A stretch of DNA of 64,000 nucleotides from contig NZ_JFKB01000006.1 in NCBI RefSeq assembly GCF_002115745.1, positions 235,696-299,695 of the forward strand, given 5' to 3'. This stretch comes from Thalassospira alkalitolerans. GTDB lineage: Bacteria > Pseudomonadota > Alphaproteobacteria > Rhodospirillales > Thalassospiraceae. A program made the translations under genes and the position numbers. Shown here in pieces: positions 35,111 through 43,372 of the stretch (the first letter of the stretch is position 1; each line of letters begins with the position of its first letter). The notes under the pieces were generated by a model that did not search any database, was not told the origin of the DNA, and saw nothing but the letters and a program-made list of their open reading frames with translations.

Positions 35111-35126
35111 TGGCACAGCCATTGCT
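35111..35126 (+). promoter_or_regulatory. Sigma-54 (RpoN) -24/-12 promoter
   Basis: TGGCACAGCCATTGCT matches the sigma-54 consensus TGGCAC-N5-TTGCW completely. Predicted transcript start about 35137, 55 bp before the substrate-binding protein ATG. No sigma-70-like pair is closer. Nitrogen or another bEBP-linked control of the ABC transporter follows. Confidence 0.78.
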
Positions 35127-35191
35127 GTGTAATCGGGGTATCATTCGGTCAATGGGTCGCCAAAAAGACCCAAAACAGGAGGCTTCATTAA

Positions 35192-36214
35192 ATGGTTAAA
35201 TTGAAAGCGCGGTTGCTTGGCGCGACCATCGGCGTTGCTGTGGCGCTTGGTGCGCAGTCGGCCATGGCTGAAATGGCCATCAAATTCACGCTCGACTGGA
35301 AATTCGAAGGCCCGGCAGCACCCTATGTTCTGGCCAAGAAAAAAGGCTATTTCGAGGAAGAAGGTCTGGACGTCACGATTGATTCGGGCAACGGATCGGT
35401 TGGTGCCATCACGCGCGTTGCCAGCGGCGCCTATGATGTTGGTTTTGCCGATATCAATTCGATGATGGAATTCAACGCATCCAACCCGGACCGTGCCATG
35501 AAGTCGATCTTCATGGTCTATGACCGCCCGCCGTTTTCGTTGTTTATGCTGAAATCAAGCGGCATCACAAAACCCGAAGACCTGATTGGCAAGACCCTTG
35601 GCGCGCCGGTCTTTGATGCGTCCCGCAAGTTGTTCCCGGCCTTTGCACAGGCCACCGGCCTTAAGCTTGACGATGTAAAATGGGAAAGCATGGACCCGCC
35701 GCTTCGCGAACCGATGCTGGTGCGCGGTGATGTCGATGCGATTACCGGACATTACTTTACCTCGATCCTGAACCTTAAGGCACAGGGCATTTCCAAGGAT
35801 GACCTGACCGTTTTCAAATATTTCGATTACGGCATGGATTTCTATGGCAATGCGCTGATTGCATCACCCGATATGATGAAAGACCATCCGGAAGAATTGC
35901 GTGGCTTCCTGCGCGCAGTTGTCAAAGGATGGCGTGATGCAATTGCCGATCCGGCCGAAGCCATTGCCGCCCTTAAGGAAGTTGATCCCCTGATCAGTAC
36001 AGACCTTGAAATTCAGCGCCTTCAGATGACGATTGATGAAAACGTCGTCACCGAAGTCACCCTGAAAGAAGGCATGGGCCAGATCAAAACGGATCGCATG
36101 GCCAAAGCAATTGATCAGGTCAGCCTGGCCTTTGGCATCGAGAAAAAGCCGACTGTTGGTGATCTGTTCACCGATATCTTCATGCCCGGTCAAAAAGACC
36201 GCATGTTGAAATAA
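35192..36214 (+). CDS. NitT/TauT-type ABC transporter substrate-binding protein
   Basis: 340 residues, ATG preceded by AGGAGG. Sec signal peptide (residues 1-26, cleaved after SAMA). The mature chain begins IKFTLDWKFEGPAAPYVLAKKKGYFEEEGLDV, the NMT1/THI5-like pattern (core LDWKFEGPAAPYVLAKKKGY), with GYDVGFADI-type ligand loop GAYDVGFADINSMMEF. This cluster binds nitrate, sulfonates, pyrimidine or riboflavin precursors, among others; the ligand is not assignable. First gene of a three-gene unit under a sigma-54 promoter, which favours a nitrogen-containing substrate. Confidence 0.86.
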   Translation: MVKLKARLLGATIGVAVALGAQSAMAEMAIKFTLDWKFEGPAAPYVLAKKKGYFEEEGLDVTIDSGNGSVGAITRVASGAYDVGFADINSMMEFNASNPDRAMKSIFMVYDRPPFSLFMLKSSGITKPEDLIGKTLGAPVFDASRKLFPAFAQATGLKLDDVKWESMDPPLREPMLVRGDVDAITGHYFTSILNLKAQGISKDDLTVFKYFDYGMDFYGNALIASPDMMKDHPEELRGFLRAVVKGWRDAIADPAEAIAALKEVDPLISTDLEIQRLQMTIDENVVTEVTLKEGMGQIKTDRMAKAIDQVSLAFGIEKKPTVGDLFTDIFMPGQKDRMLK

Positions 36215-36236
36215 TTTCCGTCAGTATTTTAAAAAA

Positions 36237-36261
36237 CGGGGCCGGGAAACAACCGGCCCCG
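36237..36261 (+). terminator. Intercistronic hairpin after the binding-protein gene
   Basis: 9-bp stem CGGGGCCGG (36237-36245) with CCGGCCCCG (36253-36261), loop GAAACAA, no U-tract. Probably an mRNA-stabilising stem that keeps the binding protein more abundant than the downstream transporter subunits. Confidence 0.6.
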
Positions 36262-36314
36262 ATCCATAAGAAATCCATAAGAAACCAACATGATCCGCAG
36301 GGGGATTGGCTGCC

Positions 36315-37100
36315 ATGTCGAACAGCTTTGTCGAATTGAACAATGTCAGGCTTCGTTACAACGAAGGCGACGAACTGGCGTTGGAAACAACCAATCTGAA
36401 GATCAACAAGGGCGAATTTATCGCCGTTGTCGGACCTTCGGGATGTGGCAAGTCTTCACTGCTTAAACTGGTATCTGGCCTGATGCCGCCCAGCGAAGGA
36501 ACTGTGATTGTCGATAACAAAGAAGTCGCAGGGCCTCTTAAAATCGTTGGCATGGCGTTTCAGAACCCGACACTTCTGCCCTGGCGGACCACGCTTGATA
36601 ACGTTTTATTGCCGATGGAAATCGTCAAGCCACACCGCAATCTGTTGCGCAAAAACCGTGCTGAATACGAAGACCGCGCCCGCAAGCTTTTGGCCAGTGT
36701 CGGGCTTGAAGGCCATGAAGACAAATATCCGTGGGAATTATCCGGCGGCATGCAACAACGTGCATCCCTGTGCCGGTCGCTGATCCATGAACCGGATCTT
36801 TTGATGCTCGACGAACCGTTTGCGGCCCTTGATGCGTTTACCCGTGAAGAACTGTGGGACATCTTGCAGAACCTTTGGATGGTGCGGCCCTTCACCGTCA
36901 TTCTGGTGACCCATGATTTGCGCGAAGCGGCCTATCTGGCCGATACGATCTATGTAATGTCCAAACGCCCGGGCAAAATCATTGCCGAACGGGAAAATAC
37001 CCTGCCCCGTCCGCGCGATCAGGAAACCACATTCACCCAGCCGTTCACCGATCTGGTCCACGATTTGCGCAATCACATCCGCAACGTTCGCGCGGCATAA
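36315..37100 (+). CDS. NitT/TauT-type ABC transporter ATP-binding protein
   Basis: 261 residues from ATG 36315 with GGGGG 10 bp upstream (a TTG at 36306 is not needed). Walker A GPSGCGKSS, signature LSGGMQQRASLCRSLIHEP, Walker B LLMLDEPFAALDA and switch LVTHDLREAAYLAD, all in the SsuB/TauB/NrtD order. Energises import with the permease 25 bp downstream. Confidence 0.9.
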   Translation: MSNSFVELNNVRLRYNEGDELALETTNLKINKGEFIAVVGPSGCGKSSLLKLVSGLMPPSEGTVIVDNKEVAGPLKIVGMAFQNPTLLPWRTTLDNVLLPMEIVKPHRNLLRKNRAEYEDRARKLLASVGLEGHEDKYPWELSGGMQQRASLCRSLIHEPDLLMLDEPFAALDAFTREELWDILQNLWMVRPFTVILVTHDLREAAYLADTIYVMSKRPGKIIAERENTLPRPRDQETTFTQPFTDLVHDLRNHIRNVRAA

Positions 37101-37124
37101 CGGCAAAGGTTGGGAAAAAATATC

Positions 37125-37895
37125 ATGACCAAGAAAAAAGATTTCTCGAAAGCCACGCCATGGCTTAGCGCCATCGGACTTTTCGTCTTCTGGGAACTGA
37201 TCGTCCGGATTTTCAATATTCCGGTCTATGTCCTGCCGACCCCGTCCGAAAGCATTATCGTTGGCTGGGAATTTCGCGCCGCAATCTGGATGCATGCGAT
37301 GCAGACGCTTTATACGACCCTGGCGGGCTTTGCCATTGCGGTTGTATTTGGCGTCGTACTTGGCGCGCTGGTCGGGTCCAGCAAGGCAATCTATGACGCC
37401 GCCAATCCGCTTTTGGTTGGGTTTAACTCGGTCCCAAAAGTCGCATTGGTGCCGGTCCTTGTCATGTGGTTTGGTATTGGCACCGCACCGGCAATCATCA
37501 CCGCCTTTCTGATTTCATTCTTCCCGATTGTCGTCAATGTCGCGACCGGGCTTGCAACATTGGAACCGGAATTGCGCGATGTTTTGCGCTCCCTTGGCGC
37601 GACACGTACCGATATCCTGTTCAAGGTCGGTTTTCCGCGCGCCATGCCGTATTTCTTTGCATCCCTTAAGGTTGCGATCACGCTGGCCTTTGTCGGTTCG
37701 GTCATTTCCGAAACCGTGGCATCGAATTTGGGTGTTGGCTATCTGATGCTATCGGCATCCTCAAAATTCAATATGCCGCTGGTCTTTGCCGGTTTGCTGG
37801 TCATCGCGGTGATGGGGATTGCAATGTACGAGATGTTTAACGTGATTGAACGCCGTTCAACCCGTTGGGCGAACCGGGCCAATCCGACCAGTTGA
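37125..37895 (+). CDS. NitT/TauT-type ABC transporter permease
   Basis: 256 residues from ATG 37125, preceded by AAAGG (TTG 37110 rejected). Six transmembrane helices; EAA motif ELRDVLRSLGATRTDILFKVGFP at about residues 150-172 (core LRDVLRSLGATRTDI). SsuC/TauC-like. Forms the channel of the importer; followed by a clear terminator. Confidence 0.9.
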   Translation: MTKKKDFSKATPWLSAIGLFVFWELIVRIFNIPVYVLPTPSESIIVGWEFRAAIWMHAMQTLYTTLAGFAIAVVFGVVLGALVGSSKAIYDAANPLLVGFNSVPKVALVPVLVMWFGIGTAPAIITAFLISFFPIVVNVATGLATLEPELRDVLRSLGATRTDILFKVGFPRAMPYFFASLKVAITLAFVGSVISETVASNLGVGYLMLSASSKFNMPLVFAGLLVIAVMGIAMYEMFNVIERRSTRWANRANPTS

Positions 37896-37914
37896 CACCT
37901 TAAAAACAATCTAT

Positions 37915-37947
37915 GCAAAAGGCCGGGTCACATCCCGGCCTTTTGTC
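37915..37947. terminator. Bidirectional terminator between ABC transporter and hydrolase genes
   Basis: GGCCGGG (37921-37927) pairs with CCCGGCC (37934-37940), loop TCACAT, then TTTTGTCGTT on the plus strand; preceded by CAAAA for the minus strand. Confidence 0.82.
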
Positions 37948-37967
37948 GTTTTACATACTCACAAAGA

Positions 37968-38792
37968 TCAGCTTAGATTTTTGTCAAAGAATCCCATCGT
38001 GCGGTCCCAGGCCAGCATCGCGTCCTCGGCGTCATAACGCCCGCCGGTTGGATTGGCAAAGGCATGGTCGGCTTCGTACCAGTAAATCTGGTAATCGGTT
38101 TTACCCGCCGTTTTAAGCGACTGCTCAAACCCACTGACCATGTCCTTATTGATGCTTTTATCCAACGTGCCGAAATGCCCCATCAACGGTGCATTCAAGG
38201 TCGCAACCTGTTCCGGTGTTTTTTTGACATTACCGTAATAGACGACAACCGCATCAACATCGGCCGCAAGTGCAGTATTCAGCGACCAGCCGCCGCCAAA
38301 GCACCAGCCAACCGTTCCGACCTTGCCGGTTGCGTCCTTGTGCTTTTTCAGAAAATCGACCGATGCCTGCAATTTTTGGGTTGCGACAACCGGATCGGTC
38401 GCAGCCATCAATGCCTTTGCCCCATCCGGCGTGGTTGCGGCCGGTTTACCATACAGATCAACCGCCAATGCGATATAGCCCTGCTTGGCATATTCCGCCG
38501 CCACGGCGCGGATTTGATCATTTAACCCCCACCATTCATGGATAAGGATCACGGTTGGGGCAGGAAGAACTGCTGGCATGGCAATTTCAGCGACCATTTG
38601 ATCACCGCCGGGCGTCGTGATCGTCACAGGTTCAAGCATCGATCCGGCCGCATGGGCCAAAATCGGATCGGCCAGAACAACCGCAAGCGGCAGGGCAACA
38701 GCACCCTTAAGAAACAGACGACGATCTTCGTCCGTGGCCTTGGGCCGCGGGCCGAGATGTTCATCCGAACCACATCCGTCAAGCGTACACAT
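37968..38792 (-). CDS. Dienelactone hydrolase family protein, exported
   Basis: 274 residues from ATG 38792, with AAAGGAGG eight bases upstream (TTG 38798 is too close to it). N-terminal twin-arginine-like signal: DRRLFLKG (24-30) and a hydrophobic stretch ending AHA. Catalytic elements of the family: E86 in IHEWWG, nucleophile C164 in GWCFGGGWS, and His in ADHAF near residue 245. Cys-rich lead MCTLDGCGSDEH precedes the signal. Family members cleave dienelactones or other esters; an exported form with unknown substrate. Confidence 0.85.
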   Translation of the reverse strand: MCTLDGCGSDEHLGPRPKATDEDRRLFLKGAVALPLAVVLADPILAHAAGSMLEPVTITTPGGDQMVAEIAMPAVLPAPTVILIHEWWGLNDQIRAVAAEYAKQGYIALAVDLYGKPAATTPDGAKALMAATDPVVATQKLQASVDFLKKHKDATGKVGTVGWCFGGGWSLNTALAADVDAVVVYYGNVKKTPEQVATLNAPLMGHFGTLDKSINKDMVSGFEQSLKTAGKTDYQIYWYEADHAFANPTGGRYDAEDAMLAWDRTMGFFDKNLS

Positions 38793-38828
38793 ATTCAAAC
38801 CTCCTTTGTCAGTTCAAAACCGGCGTGA

Positions 38829-38873
38829 TGTTATGGCGCGATAATATGGCGCAATGTTATTGGCGTTATCATT
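38829..38873. promoter_or_regulatory. Three imperfect 14-15 bp tandem repeats in a divergent promoter
   Basis: Consecutive units ATGTTATGGCGCG, ATAATATGGCGCA and ATGTTATTGGCGTT lie between the hydrolase gene (minus, start 38792) and the HAD gene (plus, start 39083). Spacing of roughly one and a half helical turns suggests cooperative binding of a regulator. No regulator gene adjoins. Confidence 0.35.
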
Positions 38874-39082
38874 TCCCCGATTACAATTCGTTTGCAAATC
38901 ACACTCCCGTCATAGATTTGATTTTTGCCCTTCCGGGCGGATCTTTGGCGATACGGCAACCAACCAAAACCGGATCAGAAAAATTCGATACGCAGACCGG
39001 TTTTGTGCAATTGGCGGCTTGCCCCGCCCGCCCCTGCCTGCTTTAACAGAGGGGCGTCACACCCATTCAAGCCGAGGAAACA

Positions 39083-39697
39083 ATGCGTAAAATCGAAACG
39101 GTTCTTTTTGATCTGGGCGGGGTTCTGGTCGATTGGGATCCACGCCATCTGTATCGCAAGATTTTCACCGACCCGGCCGAAATGGAACGTTTCCTGACCG
39201 AAGTCTGCCACCCGCACTGGAACTTTCTGCATGACAAGGGGGCGCTTGGCTTTGCCAATTCGATCCCCGATCTGCAACATCGTTATCCCGATTACAGCGA
39301 CCAGATTGCCGCATGGATGGACCGCTGGCCGGAAATGATGAAAGGCCCGATTGACCGGACCGTTCATATCCTTGAAGAACTGAAATCACGCGGCAATGTG
39401 CGTTTGTTTGCCCTGACCAACTGGTCGGCTGATACTTGGCCATACGCGCTGGAACGGTTTGAATTCCTGAACCATTTCGAAGACATTCTGGTGTCTGGCC
39501 GTGAAAAACTGGCCAAGCCCGACCCACAGATTTTCGATCTGGCCGCATCCCGGTTCAAATTCGACCCGCGTGAAACCCTGTTTATCGATGACAACGAAAA
39601 AAACATCCAGCAAGCCCGCGAAATGGGCTTTGTCACCCACTGGTTCCGCGAACCACTCAAACTGCGTCGCGACTTGATGGAATATGGCCTGCTGTAA
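39083..39697 (+). CDS. HAD-family hydrolase, YihX/haloacid dehalogenase-like
   Basis: 204 residues. Motif I FDLGGVLVDWD (second Asp replaced by Gly as in haloacid-dehalogenase-like and YihX groups: D9, G11), motif II FALTNWS, motif III K with AKPDPQIF, motif IV FIDDNEKNI. Closest visually to the YihX/2-haloacid dehalogenase-like phosphatases acting on sugar phosphates. GAGGAAACA before the ATG. Single gene with a strong terminator. Confidence 0.85.
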   Translation: MRKIETVLFDLGGVLVDWDPRHLYRKIFTDPAEMERFLTEVCHPHWNFLHDKGALGFANSIPDLQHRYPDYSDQIAAWMDRWPEMMKGPIDRTVHILEELKSRGNVRLFALTNWSADTWPYALERFEFLNHFEDILVSGREKLAKPDPQIFDLAASRFKFDPRETLFIDDNEKNIQQAREMGFVTHWFREPLKLRRDLMEYGLL

Positions 39698-39718
39698 CCG
39701 GCACACATCAAACATAAC

Positions 39719-39751
39719 AAAGGGGCGCCCGATCAATCTGGCGCCCCTTTT
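39719..39751. terminator. Bidirectional terminator between HAD and SRPBCC genes
   Basis: AAAGGGGCGCC (39719-39729) with GGCGCCCCTTT (39740-39750): 11 perfect pairs, T-rich on both sides. Serves both converging genes. Confidence 0.88.
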
Positions 39752-39790
39752 GTCTTTAACCCGATGCCAAAGCCCTTTTGGGCAGCGTCC

Positions 39791-40264
39791 CTAATGGCGT
39801 TTGGCCATCAGATAATTGGCAAAGCATTCTTCAAAAACGTATTTCCAGCCGGTTTGATAGCCATCGCGCATCGTCTGGGCAATTTCACCCAGATTGCCCC
39901 ATTCCCAATGTTTAAGCCGGATCACGCAGCGCCCGAAAGCGTTCTGTTCAAAGGTCACGCTAATCCTTGTATAGGCCCCCTCATCCCAGCCGGGATGCCA
40001 AGCAAAGGCAACATGTTCCCCGACCTGCCAGATTTCGACCGTGCCCCAGGTAATCGGATCGCGGCCCTTGGCATGTTCGATGATCTTGCCCCCAAGCCCG
40101 GTGCTCATTTCAATTGATTTGCAATTCTCGCGCGCCAGCGAATGGCTGTCGATCGGCCACCAATTGCCAAACTGGGCCGTAAACGCATCAAACGCATGTT
40201 CGGGTTCGACGGGAACGGTAATTTCAAACTGGATCGGTTGCAGATCTTTGGCCTCATGCGGCAT
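39791..40264 (-). CDS. SRPBCC/AHSA1-like domain protein
   Basis: 157 residues from ATG 40264 (MPHEAKDLQPIQFEITVPVEPEHAF). The strand-helix pattern FEITVPVEPEHAFDAFTAQFGNWWPIDSHS and AFAWHPGWDEGAYTRISVTFE matches the activator of Hsp90 ATPase homologue 1-like branch of the START superfamily, small ligand-binding hydrophobic-pocket proteins. Function unknown. Overlaps the phosphatase gene by 11 bp. Confidence 0.8.
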   Translation of the reverse strand: MPHEAKDLQPIQFEITVPVEPEHAFDAFTAQFGNWWPIDSHSLARENCKSIEMSTGLGGKIIEHAKGRDPITWGTVEIWQVGEHVAFAWHPGWDEGAYTRISVTFEQNAFGRCVIRLKHWEWGNLGEIAQTMRDGYQTGWKYVFEECFANYLMAKRH

Positions 40265-40952
40265 TGCGACTGGTTCCCCACATGGTTTCCAACACCCCCG
40301 GCAATTGATCGAAATGATCAATCACGGCATGTGCCCCGGCATTGTTTAACGTATCGACATCATGATAGCCCCAGCTAACCCCAATCGCCAGCATCCCCGC
40401 CGCACGGCCCATTTCAATATCATAGGCCGTATCGCCGATGATCACGGCATTGGGTGCCTCAACCCCGGTTTCATCCATGGCGGAATGCAACATCGACGGA
40501 TGGGGTTTGGACGGATGATTGTCGCAGGTCTGAAGCGTCACAAAACGTTTTTCAAGCGCATTGCGCGCCAGTACCGCATCAAGCCCCCGGCGCGCCTTGC
40601 CCGTCGCAACGCCAAGCAACCAGTTACGGCTATCAAGTTCGGCCAGCATTTCATGCACACCGGGGAAAAGCGGCTCGTGGAAATCCGGGGCCTGGCGCAA
40701 TTCGAAAAATGCCGCTTTATAGGCCGCCGTGACGCCCTCAACAATCGCCGCATCAACTGTGCCCGGTGTGGCAAGTTTGGTGATCGCCTCGGGCAGGCTC
40801 AGCCCGATGATGGTCCGCGTTTTTTCAAGTCCCGGGCAATCCAGACCATGCGTCGCAAAGGCATGATCCATGCAATGCGCAATCGCGTGCTGGCTATCAA
40901 CCAGCGTGCCGTCACAATCAAATACCACAAGCTTAAGCGGATCGTTCACCAT
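40254..40952 (-). CDS. HAD-IA phosphatase, phosphoglycolate phosphatase-like
   Basis: 232 residues from ATG 40952 (a TTG precedes it at 40955). Motif I FDCDGTLVDSQ (D nucleophile and D+2), cap 20-85, motif II GVATGKARRG, motif III K in HPSKPHPSM, motif IV IIGDTAYDIEMG. Resembles Gph and the HAD protein often encoded beside rluC in alphaproteobacteria. Phosphoglycolate is the usual guess; not provable. Confidence 0.85.
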   Translation of the reverse strand: MVNDPLKLVVFDCDGTLVDSQHAIAHCMDHAFATHGLDCPGLEKTRTIIGLSLPEAITKLATPGTVDAAIVEGVTAAYKAAFFELRQAPDFHEPLFPGVHEMLAELDSRNWLLGVATGKARRGLDAVLARNALEKRFVTLQTCDNHPSKPHPSMLHSAMDETGVEAPNAVIIGDTAYDIEMGRAAGMLAIGVSWGYHDVDTLNNAGAHAVIDHFDQLPGVLETMWGTSRNAA

Positions 40953-41116
40953 CAAAAGTCATCCAGTTCTGTTTATATCGGGGCGGACATTATGCCAAAG
41001 CGTTTGAAAGATCGAGTCTCCTGCCAATCTAATCGTGATGCTGTTTTGTGCTCTGCGGGAAACGACGGAAACTACAAGTGAATTTAGGATGACTTTCGGT
41101 CACCCTGAGATAAGCG

Positions 41117-41122
41117 TAGAAT
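41117..41122 (+). promoter_or_regulatory. -10 element before the 41156 gene
   Basis: TAGAAT, 34 bp before the ATG, with only a poor -35 (TTTCGG, 17 bp upstream). A short dyad AGGATGAC/GTCACCCT (41087-41105) overlaps the -35 region. Confidence 0.4.
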
Positions 41123-41155
41123 AACCCTGTTGGCACGCGAACAGCGGAGGCTAAG

Positions 41156-41428
41156 ATGCTCACACTTAGGGACTGCATCGATTTCAGCGACCTAAGCGAA
41201 GAAGAGATTCTCGCGATTGCCGAGTGTGAACACATCCCCCTTCTTTCTGCCCTTGAGGAAGGCGAAAGTCTGGTCCATACGCCGCGCGGTCGGAAACAAA
41301 TCGCGGTTATGATTGACGGTCAGGCCGAAATTTGTGAACGCACGGGAAATACCGTCCATGCCCGGCATTTGCGCCGGGTCCGTGATGTTTTTCTTAACCG
41401 TTTCGGCAAAGTGGTCGCGGGCCCATAA
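41156..41428 (+). CDS. Small conserved protein of unknown function
   Basis: 90 residues, no recognised domain. Acidic N-terminal half (DLSEEEILAIAECEHIP) then basic C-terminal half with HARHLRRVRDVFLNRFG, probably helical. A Shine-Dalgarno CGGAGG precedes the ATG, and a strong terminator follows, so it is a real independent unit. Similar short acidic/basic proteins are widespread in alphaproteobacteria, function unknown. One Cys at residue 24, another at 59. Confidence 0.7.
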   Translation: MLTLRDCIDFSDLSEEEILAIAECEHIPLLSALEEGESLVHTPRGRKQIAVMIDGQAEICERTGNTVHARHLRRVRDVFLNRFGKVVAGP

Positions 41429-41464
41429 CACAATCAATTGTCATCAACACCGTTGACAGGGACG

Positions 41465-41493
41465 AAAAAGCCGACGCACTGCGCCGGCTTTTC
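41465..41493. terminator. Terminator between the 41156 gene and rluC
   Basis: AAAAGCCG (41466-41473) with CGGCTTTT (41485-41492) plus inner CGC/GCG pairs. A/T tracts on both sides allow termination of both converging genes. Confidence 0.8.
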
Positions 41494-41519
41494 GCATTCT
41501 GACAAACCATCAGACCGAT

Positions 41520-42620
41520 CTATTTCCGGCGCAACCGCGACGGTTTTTCTTTTGGTTTTGGCTTAACTTCCTTTTCCCGGTGGATTTCCGGGGTCACGAA
41601 CTTCGTCGCCGTTTTCGGATCGAAATTCAGCGCCTTGAATGTTTCGCGGAAATGTTCCGGCACCGGGGCCTCGATAATCACGCGATGGCCGGTAACCGGA
41701 TGCGGAAAATCAATGGCGCGGGCATGCAAATGCATCTGGTTGGACAACCCATCGCGGAATGCCTGCGCACCGCCATATTTGCCATCCCCAAGGATCGGAC
41801 AGCCCATCGCCTGACAATGGGCGCGCAACTGGTGAGTACGCCCGGTTAACGGCGATAGCGCAAGCCACGCAGCCCGGCGTCCGGCACGGGCAAGCTGGCG
41901 ATAGACGGTCTGGGCGGATTTGCCCTCTTTCTCGTCGATCACCATCTTTTCGCTGCCCTTGCTGCCATGTTTGGCCAGCGGCGCATCAATCAGGCCTTCG
42001 CGTTGATCCGGCGCACCGGAAACGATTGCCCAGTAAAGCTTGCGAGTCGATTTATCCTTGAATGCCTTGGTCAGCGCATTTGCCGCCGATGCCGAACGCG
42101 CCAGCAACAAAACCCCACTGGTGTCTTTATCCAGACGATGCACCAGTTTCGGACGTTCCTTGGAATCGAGCTTCAGCGCATCAAGCATGCCATCAACATG
42201 AAGGGCGGTATTGGTGCCACCCTGTACGGCCAGTCCGGCCGGTTTGTTGATCGCCAGCACAACTTCGTCATAGAAAATGACGGAATCTTTCAGCGCCTGA
42301 AGGTCTTCCTCGCTGGCGTTGGAACGCGCAGGGCCGGATTTGGCGTATTCGCCCCCGGCGGCCTGATCATATTGGCCGCCTTTCTGCCAGGGGCCAAGAC
42401 CGCCGCCCGACATGACAGGCGCCGGCGGAACACGAATTTCCTGCCCCGGTTCAAGATTTTGGCCTGCCTTGGCACGTTTGCCATCGACACGGATTTGACC
42501 GCCGCGCAGCATTTTTTGAACCTGCCCAAAGGTAAATTCCGGGCAGTTGCGCTTAAACCAGCGATCAAGCCGCATCTCGGCTTCATCCGTCTTTACCTTG
42601 CGCAGAGTGACGCCACTCAT
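41520..42620 (-). CDS. rluC: Ribosomal large subunit pseudouridine synthase, RluC type
   Basis: 366 residues. N-terminal S4 domain (RLDRWFKRNCPEFTFGQVQKMLRGGQIRVDG core), catalytic domain with HRLDKDTSGVLLLARS, where the Asp attacks the uridine, and RTHQLRAH. A Lys-rich tail (KEVKPKPKEKPSRLRRK). RluC modifies 23S rRNA uridines 955, 2504 and 2580 in E. coli; whether this protein makes the same three is inferred. Stop/start overlap with crcB upstream (ATGA). Confidence 0.9.
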   Translation of the reverse strand: MSGVTLRKVKTDEAEMRLDRWFKRNCPEFTFGQVQKMLRGGQIRVDGKRAKAGQNLEPGQEIRVPPAPVMSGGGLGPWQKGGQYDQAAGGEYAKSGPARSNASEEDLQALKDSVIFYDEVVLAINKPAGLAVQGGTNTALHVDGMLDALKLDSKERPKLVHRLDKDTSGVLLLARSASAANALTKAFKDKSTRKLYWAIVSGAPDQREGLIDAPLAKHGSKGSEKMVIDEKEGKSAQTVYRQLARAGRRAAWLALSPLTGRTHQLRAHCQAMGCPILGDGKYGGAQAFRDGLSNQMHLHARAIDFPHPVTGHRVIIEAPVPEHFRETFKALNFDPKTATKFVTPEIHREKEVKPKPKEKPSRLRRK

Positions 42621-43009
42621 TGCAGAACTCCTCTTACCAGCGCGATTGCGCCAAACAATGCTGCGATGCCAACGCAGACCGAAACGGCAACATACAGGGC
42701 CGAAAGGCCAAGGTTACCACGTTCATATAAGGTCGCGACATCGAGCGAAAAAGTCGAAAACGTTGTAAACGCCCCCAAAAAGCCTGTCACAAGGAAGGCC
42801 CGCATTTCAGGGCTTAGTGACAGTTTAAGCGCGGACAGTTCGATCAGAAGCCCCATCAGGAACGATCCGACGATATTAACCGTCAACGTCCCCCAGGGAA
42901 AACCATGACCAAGTGTCGCGCCCATCAGGGCCGAAACACCATATCGGGAAACCGCCCCGATAGCCCCGCCCAATGCGATGGATGCGATAAACAACGGTGA
43001 AAATTGCAT
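42617..43009 (-). CDS. crcB: Fluoride channel CrcB/Fluc
   Basis: 130 residues from ATG 43009, four transmembrane helices. Family motifs: GGAIGAVSRYG near the N-terminus, TLTVNIVGSFLMG with the conserved Asn, and GFLGAFTTFSTF with the phenylalanine ladder and central Thr-Phe-Ser. Dual-topology dimers export fluoride. The open frame extends to 43057 across a MITE-like element, providing additional in-frame starts (MTISNKL at 43057, MSPDP at 43036), but these residues are element-derived. Ordinarily a fluoride riboswitch would be looked for; none is seen. Coupled with rluC. Confidence 0.9.
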   Translation of the reverse strand: MQFSPLFIASIALGGAIGAVSRYGVSALMGATLGHGFPWGTLTVNIVGSFLMGLLIELSALKLSLSPEMRAFLVTGFLGAFTTFSTFSLDVATLYERGNLGLSALYVAVSVCVGIAALFGAIALVRGVLQ

Positions 43010-43023
43010 GGCGCGGAACCTAG

Positions 43024-43284
43024 GGTCAGGACTCATTAATTTGTTTGAAATGGTCAATCAGATTTGTGCGGATACGCGGAGCAAAACCGCAGGAAGATAT
43101 TTATCTTTCAAGGTCTTGCGACAAAGTATCCCGTGCAAATCCGATTGATCCACAGGACAGGTGTTACATTTGCGAACTCCGGCGTCAAATCCCTTGTTCG
43201 GGATGTCGACCCGACCGGCGGGCTTTTCCTGGGGTTTCGCAAATGTAACACCTGCCATTCCAAACAAATTAATGGGTCCGGACC
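43024..43284. mobile_element. MITE-like nested palindromic element with CTAG flanks
   Basis: 261-bp element. Terminal inverted repeats of about 30 bp (43024-43053 and 43255-43284, three mismatches) read GGTC[A/C]GGAC[T/C]CATTAAT from either end; both ends are flanked by CTAG (43020-43023 and 43285-43288), the target duplication type of IS5-group elements. Between the ends lie two side hairpins: 43052-43075 with 43126-43151 (imperfect), and 43158-43176 with 43236-43254 (19 bp, perfect). No coding capacity. As a strand it would fold into a three-armed cruciform; as RNA, into a cloverleaf-like fold. It ends 15 bp from the crcB ATG. Confidence 0.7.
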
Positions 43285-43372
43285 CTAGTCCCTCAGTTTT
43301 TAAAAGTCACGTGTGAAAACATCATAGGCGGGTCGCACAACCATGCGCCATACCGCCTTTGCCCAAAGGCTG

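Noticed and set aside
43010..43372. Fluoride riboswitch expected before crcB
   Set aside because: No GGNGAUGG-type core is visible; the region is occupied by the nested palindromic element.
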